Assembly: GCA_016209865.1 (NCBI GenBank)
Contig: JACQVL010000297.1
Span: 1 to 8,056 of the forward strand
Reading direction: 5' to 3'
Origin: Candidatus Latescibacterota bacterium
GTDB taxonomy: Bacteria > JAAXHH01 > JACQVL01
DNA: 8,056 bases
The notes below the pieces were generated by a model. It did no database searches. It was not told the DNA's origin and saw only the letters and a program-made list of their open reading frames with translations. How positions within the stretch are numbered: the first letter of the stretch is position 1; each line of letters starts with the position of its first letter. The position numbers were made by a program, and so were the translations under genes. Of this stretch, positions 5,442-8,056 are shown one piece after another.

Positions 5442-6230
5442 ATGACCCCATTGATGGGTGTGAACCTGGCGATTGGTGGGATGGTGCTGTTCGTCGGAAG
5501 CGCCATCGGCAGTTTCCTGAACGTGTGCATCCACCGGATTCCGCTCGACCAATCGATCGTCTGGCCTTCTTCCTATTGCCCGTCCTGCCAGGCTCCGATC
5601 CGGGCGTCGGACAACATTCCCATCCTGAGCTACCTTCGACTGCGCGGCCGGTGCCGGGCGTGTCAGGCGTCCATCTCCATCCGCTACCCGATCGTCGAGG
5701 GCCTCACCGGCCTGGCGGCGGTCGGGTGCTACCTCTGGCTCGGCCTGACCGTCGAGGCTGTCTCGCTCTTCCTCCTGTTTCTCCTGTTACTCCCGGCCAC
5801 GGTCATCGACCTCGATCACCGGATCATCCCGAATGAACTGACGTACGCTGGATTGATCGTCGGGGTGGGACTGAGTGTGGTCAGGCCCGGCCTGGCCTGG
5901 ACGCAAAGTCTGGCGGGCGCGTTGACGGGAGGGATGATCCTGCTCGGCATCCGGCAACTGGGACAGGTCGCATTCAAGCAGGAGAGCATGGGACTGGGGG
6001 ACGTCAAGCTCATGGTGATGATCGGGGCGTTCGTCGGATGGAAGGCAGCCATCATCTCGATCTTCTTAGCGTGTCTGTTGGGGACGTTGTTCAGCATCCC
6101 GATCCTCGTCCGGGAGGCCAGGGGCGGGCAGCGTGGGACTCATCAGATTCCATTCGGGCCGTTCCTCTCCGGGGGCGGGCTGCTCGCGGCGGTGTTGCTG
6201 AAGACGCCCTGGTTCCCCTGGCCGGGGTAA
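5442..6230 (+). CDS. pilD: Type IV prepilin peptidase / N-methyltransferase (A24 family)
   Basis: A 262-residue inner-membrane enzyme that cuts the leader from type IV prepilins and type II secretion pseudopilins and methylates the new N-terminus. GSFLNVCIHRIP (23-34) marks the N-terminal domain. A zinc-type set of four cysteines follows at 46, 49, 71 and 74 (CPSC and CRAC). The catalytic Asp region is IDLDHRIIPNELT (Asp123/Asp125), and GLGDVKL holds the second catalytic Asp187. IPFGPFLSGG near 236-245 is the usual C-terminal motif. The full two-domain form is intact. GGGAG at 5431-5435 lies 6 nt before the ATG. No pilin or secretion ATPase genes are in the window, so which machine it serves is unknown. 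Confidence 0.97.
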   Translation: MTPLMGVNLAIGGMVLFVGSAIGSFLNVCIHRIPLDQSIVWPSSYCPSCQAPIRASDNIPILSYLRLRGRCRACQASISIRYPIVEGLTGLAAVGCYLWLGLTVEAVSLFLLFLLLLPATVIDLDHRIIPNELTYAGLIVGVGLSVVRPGLAWTQSLAGALTGGMILLGIRQLGQVAFKQESMGLGDVKLMVMIGAFVGWKAAIISIFLACLLGTLFSIPILVREARGGQRGTHQIPFGPFLSGGGLLAAVLLKTPWFPWPG

Positions 6231-6236
6231 TCCTGG

Positions 6237-6256
6237 ATTCCCGCGTGCGCGGGAAT
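6237..6256. repeat. dRS3-like palindrome ATTCCC-N8-GGGAAT
   Basis: ATTCCCGCG and CGCGGGAAT are perfect 9-nt inverted arms around TG. The 20-nt unit fits the ATTCCC-N8-GGGAAT consensus of the neisserial dRS3 repeat and a family of similar repeats (flanked by CCTGG and GAC) seen in many bacterial genomes. It lies 6 nt after the prepilin peptidase stop and could form a strong hairpin. A T7 run at 6277-6283 is 20 nt beyond the stem, too far for a standard intrinsic terminator. Confidence 0.75.
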
Positions 6257-6283
6257 GACCACAAACTCCGGAGACGTTTTTTT

Positions 6284-6302
6284 ACCGACCACCGACCACC
6301 GA
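6284..6302. repeat. ACCGACC tandem repeat (2.7 units) before the oxidoreductase
   Basis: ACCGACC at 6284-6290 and 6291-6297 is followed by ACCGA to 6302, an exact 7-nt period. It ends 7 nt before the Shine-Dalgarno of the Gfo/Idh/MocA gene. Confidence 0.65.
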
Positions 6303-6309
6303 TTTCGAC

Positions 6310-6316
6310 AGGAGGA
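6310..6316 (+). promoter_or_regulatory. Ribosome binding site of the oxidoreductase
   Basis: AGGAGGA sits 4 nt before the ATG at 6321. It selects that start over the in-frame ATG at 6255, whose extra 22 residues would be translated from repeats. Confidence 0.75.
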
Positions 6317-6320
6317 ACAG

Positions 6321-7304
6321 ATGGCGAAGAAGAAGATTCGACTGGGGTTGATCGGATGTGGCGGCAATATGCGGGGAGCTCATGTCCCGCGGATCAAGGA
6401 AGATGGGCAGGTCGAGCTGGTGTGTGTGATGGATACCGATGAGAGCCAGGCCCGAGCCCTGATGGAGCGGTGGGGGCGTGAGGTGGCGTACTACACGGAC
6501 TTCAGGAAGATGATCCGGAACGAGCGTCTGGACGCGCTCATGATCAGCTCCCCCCACGCGACGCACTATGAGCAGGCGAAGTTCGGACTGGAACACGACC
6601 TGCACGTCCTGGTCGAGAAGCCGTTGACGACGTCATTGACGCATTCGAAAGTCCTGATCACCCTGGCGAAGAAGCGGCAGCGTATCCTGCTCGTCAGCTA
6701 CCAGCGGCATTATTACGCCCCGCACAAGTATGCCCGTGAGTTGATCCAGCAAGGGACGATCGGCGCGATACGCGGGGTGGTGGCGTACGTGACCCAGAAC
6801 TGGCAGGGGGTCAGAGGCTGGCGGCTGATCCCGGAGCTGTCCGGCGGAGGGATGTTCCTGGATACGGGGAGCCATCTGGTGGCGGCCACCCTGTGGCTGA
6901 TCGGGCTGATGCCGGTGGAGGTATCAGCGTTCGTCGACAACGCCGGGATGGCGGTCGATATCAACGCGGTCGTGAACGTCCGGTTCAAGGGCGGGGCGTT
7001 TGGGACGCTCAACACGTTCGGGAACGCCGGGCTGCACGACGAGCAGATCGCCATTCACGGCGACAAAGGCTGCATTGTGTTCCATCTACACCAGTGGCGG
7101 ATCGCGTCCGTCCTGGTCAACGGTGAGCCGATCAAGATTCCGGCGCGGGTCAAAGAGGAGGCGCCGGACGCGGCGTTTTTCCGTCTGATCAGGAACGGGG
7201 GACAGGGCTACGAACTGCCCTATTTCGCGTTAGCCGTCGCGCAGGTGTCGGAGGCGGCGTATCAATCGGCGTCGCAAAAGCGGCCAGTGCAGGTGGCGCG
7301 GTAA
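6321..7304 (+). CDS. Gfo/Idh/MocA family NAD(P)-dependent oxidoreductase
   Basis: A 327-residue two-domain oxidoreductase of the glucose-fructose oxidoreductase / inositol dehydrogenase family, which oxidises or reduces sugars, inositols or sugar nucleotides. The N-terminal Rossmann fold carries IGCGGNMRGAH (11-21) and an acidic CVMDTDES stretch at 35-42 that fits NAD preference. SSPHATHYEQA at 76-86 and VEKPLTTSL (98-106) with the catalytic-site Glu99-Lys100-Pro101 follow. The C-terminal domain has SGGGMFLDTGSHLV (174-187) with Asp181 and His185 at the usual substrate site. The complete length and motif spacing suggest an active enzyme. Substrate cannot be read from sequence; a link to the epimerase upstream in sugar metabolism is possible but unproven. 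Confidence 0.93.
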   Translation: MAKKKIRLGLIGCGGNMRGAHVPRIKEDGQVELVCVMDTDESQARALMERWGREVAYYTDFRKMIRNERLDALMISSPHATHYEQAKFGLEHDLHVLVEKPLTTSLTHSKVLITLAKKRQRILLVSYQRHYYAPHKYARELIQQGTIGAIRGVVAYVTQNWQGVRGWRLIPELSGGGMFLDTGSHLVAATLWLIGLMPVEVSAFVDNAGMAVDINAVVNVRFKGGAFGTLNTFGNAGLHDEQIAIHGDKGCIVFHLHQWRIASVLVNGEPIKIPARVKEEAPDAAFFRLIRNGGQGYELPYFALAVAQVSEAAYQSASQKRPVQVAR

Positions 7305-7346
7305 GAAGGGTATTAAGAGCGGAAGGAACAGGAAAACCTACTGGTC

Positions 7347-7369
7347 GGTTTCATCGAGCTGGATGAACC
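7347..7369. terminator. Stem-loop at the convergent junction, possible weak bidirectional terminator
   Basis: GGTTTCATC (7347-7355) can pair with GATGAACC (7362-7369) around a 6-nt loop with one bulged base. It spans the end of the minus-strand gene and lies between two converging genes. T-rich stretches follow on both sides (TATTTTCTT on the + strand, GGTTTTCC on the - strand) but are broken and distant, so activity is doubtful. Confidence 0.25.
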
Positions 7370-7917
7370 GAGCTACGGGTATTTTCTTGGCCTGTTCGCG
7401 CTGTCTTCAGCGTCTCCTTGATCTGCCGGACAAAATCTTCCAGTCGCACCGTTTGAGGCCCCTGACCCTTCTCAGGCGGGAGACGCACCACCTTTCTCCC
7501 CTTCGCGTCGGTCTCAACCGGGACTTTCCCCTGAAAGAGTCCGAGAACGGTGTGTTCGCCGGTCGGCCGCGTCCAGAGAAACACCACCGCTTCCTCACCC
7601 ACCTCGAAGGTCGCGGCCTCCGACATCACCATCTCTATCTTCCCAACCGTTCCGCCCGGCTGCGTGATGACAACTGTCCGTCCGATATCCCCCTTCAGGC
7701 TTTCCTCGACAGCAACCGTAATCCTGGTCTTGATGCCATCGGCGGTCGACTCACTCACTTTGCCAGTCACCTTGCCGACCACGATGATGCTGGCCTTGAG
7801 CGTGAGTTCCTCCAGGCTCATCTTGACGACTGAAGCCACGACCGCCGTCCAGTCCCCCCCAAGCAGGAGCACGACCATCAGCCCGGCCCGGCAGATTCTC
7901 CGCAGCCATCCACCCAT
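7351..7917 (-). CDS. Secreted protein, matrixin-neighbour family, possible OB-fold/TIMP-like domain
   Basis: A 188-residue protein of unassigned function. Residues 1-28 form a signal peptide: Arg-rich start (RRICR), hydrophobic core GLMVVLLLG, likely cleavage after VVA at 28. The mature part has no cysteine. Its core reads as alternating beta strands: MSLEELTLKASIIVVGKV (33-50), ITVAVEESLKG (66-76), VVITQPGG (82-89), FEVGEEAVVFLW (104-115) and VLGLFQGKVPV (124-134), then a charged helical tail near 159-175. The order 'A-IVV-GKV ... V-E--LKG ... F--GEE-V-F' recalls NTR/TIMP-like OB folds, by eye only. It starts 36 nt downstream of a matrixin protease gene on the same strand, and I recall similar secreted proteins beside matrixins in other genomes. 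An inhibitor, chaperone or envelope partner are options. The 3' half shows no frame damage. Confidence 0.82.
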   Translation of the reverse strand: MGGWLRRICRAGLMVVLLLGGDWTAVVASVVKMSLEELTLKASIIVVGKVTGKVSESTADGIKTRITVAVEESLKGDIGRTVVITQPGGTVGKIEMVMSEAATFEVGEEAVVFLWTRPTGEHTVLGLFQGKVPVETDAKGRKVVRLPPEKGQGPQTVRLEDFVRQIKETLKTARTGQENTRSSVHPAR

Positions 7918-7953
7918 ATCATCGCCACCCTCTCCACCATTCAGGGGAGGGCA

Positions 7954-8056
7954 TCACTTGTACAGTGCCTTAATCCCCGCGATATCCCCTGTATTCAGAG
8001 TTCTCTTCTTCGTCTCGCCAGCCTGGGCAAACCGGTACATCGTCTCTTCAGTGCAA
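7954..8056 (-). CDS. C-terminal end of a matrixin-type zinc metalloprotease (partial)
   Basis: The minus-strand frame entering from the right edge gives 33 residues, CTEETMYRFAQAGETKKRTL then NTGDIAGIKALYK, before a TGA at 7954-7956. It is too short to appear as an ordinary open frame but fits the end of bacterial matrixins (peptidase M10A). There, a Met-turn-like 'E-TMY' is followed by GET-KRTL and 'DI-GI--LY' in the last helix. The HExxHxxGxxH zinc site would lie upstream, outside the window, so activity cannot be judged. Matrixins of this kind are usually exported. The gene is probably first in an operon with the secreted protein 36 nt downstream. Confidence rests on this C-terminal signature only. 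Confidence 0.68.
   Translation of the reverse strand, partial: CTEETMYRFAQAGETKKRTLNTGDIAGIKALYK

Noticed and set aside
5024-5530. Minus-strand frame opposite the coiled-coil gene
   Set aside because: Low-complexity Leu/Phe/Arg content produced by the complement of Glu/Lys codons; the + strand gene has a strong ribosome binding site and a recognisable protein.
6237-6283. Classic intrinsic terminator made of the dRS3-like stem and the T7 run
   Set aside because: The T-run begins 20 nt after the stem, too far to act with it.
7363-7833. Plus-strand frame opposite the secreted protein
   Set aside because: The minus-strand frame has a signal peptide and beta-strand pattern and continues a same-strand operon; the plus frame is rich in Arg, His and Leu without any motif.

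Overview
The window is GC-rich bacterial chromosomal DNA, densely packed with genes. It carries one group of genes on the + strand (about 1-7304) and the 3' part of a second group on the - strand (7351-8056) that converges on it. Three things point to a diderm (Gram-negative-type) bacterium: the C-terminal end of an Omp85/BamA-type outer-membrane barrel at the left edge, a type IV prepilin peptidase, and a secreted protease/partner pair at the right edge. The phylum cannot be fixed from the sequence. The gene content and short intergenic repeats would suit an environmental lineage such as Nitrospirota or Methylomirabilota (NC10), but this is only a guess.

Left part (1-3323): the BamA-like tail is followed by a tight run of four genes. 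These are a geranylgeranyl-reductase-family flavoprotein, a UbiA-family prenyltransferase most like the archaeal digeranylgeranylglyceryl phosphate synthase type, D-aminoacyl-tRNA deacylase (dtd) and a Maf nucleotide pyrophosphatase. Gaps are 15 nt and 4 nt, then a 4-nt ATGA overlap. The first two genes look like one isoprenoid-lipid or quinone pathway. The last two are housekeeping quality-control enzymes.

Middle part (3324-5027): a large palindromic repeat precedes a small membrane metal-dependent hydrolase (DUF457/YdjM type). That gene is framed by inverted arrays of a 7-nt repeat (YGTCACT before it, AGTGACR after it). A sugar-nucleotide epimerase/dehydratase of the extended SDR family follows.

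Right part (5028-8056): a 101-residue charged coiled-coil protein with a near-perfect ribosome binding site, the prepilin peptidase, a dRS3-like palindrome, and a Gfo/Idh/MocA oxidoreductase. On the opposite strand are the end of a matrixin-type zinc protease and, 36 nt downstream of it, a signal-peptide-bearing protein of about 188 residues. The layout and motif order of this last protein suggest an OB-fold (TIMP/NTR-like) domain. A secreted matrixin metalloprotease encoded beside a possible inhibitor is the most interesting candidate system here.

No gap between genes exceeds about 175 bases. The gaps mostly hold short palindromes and 7-nt-period repeats. No tRNA, rRNA, CRISPR array, transposase or integrase was seen.
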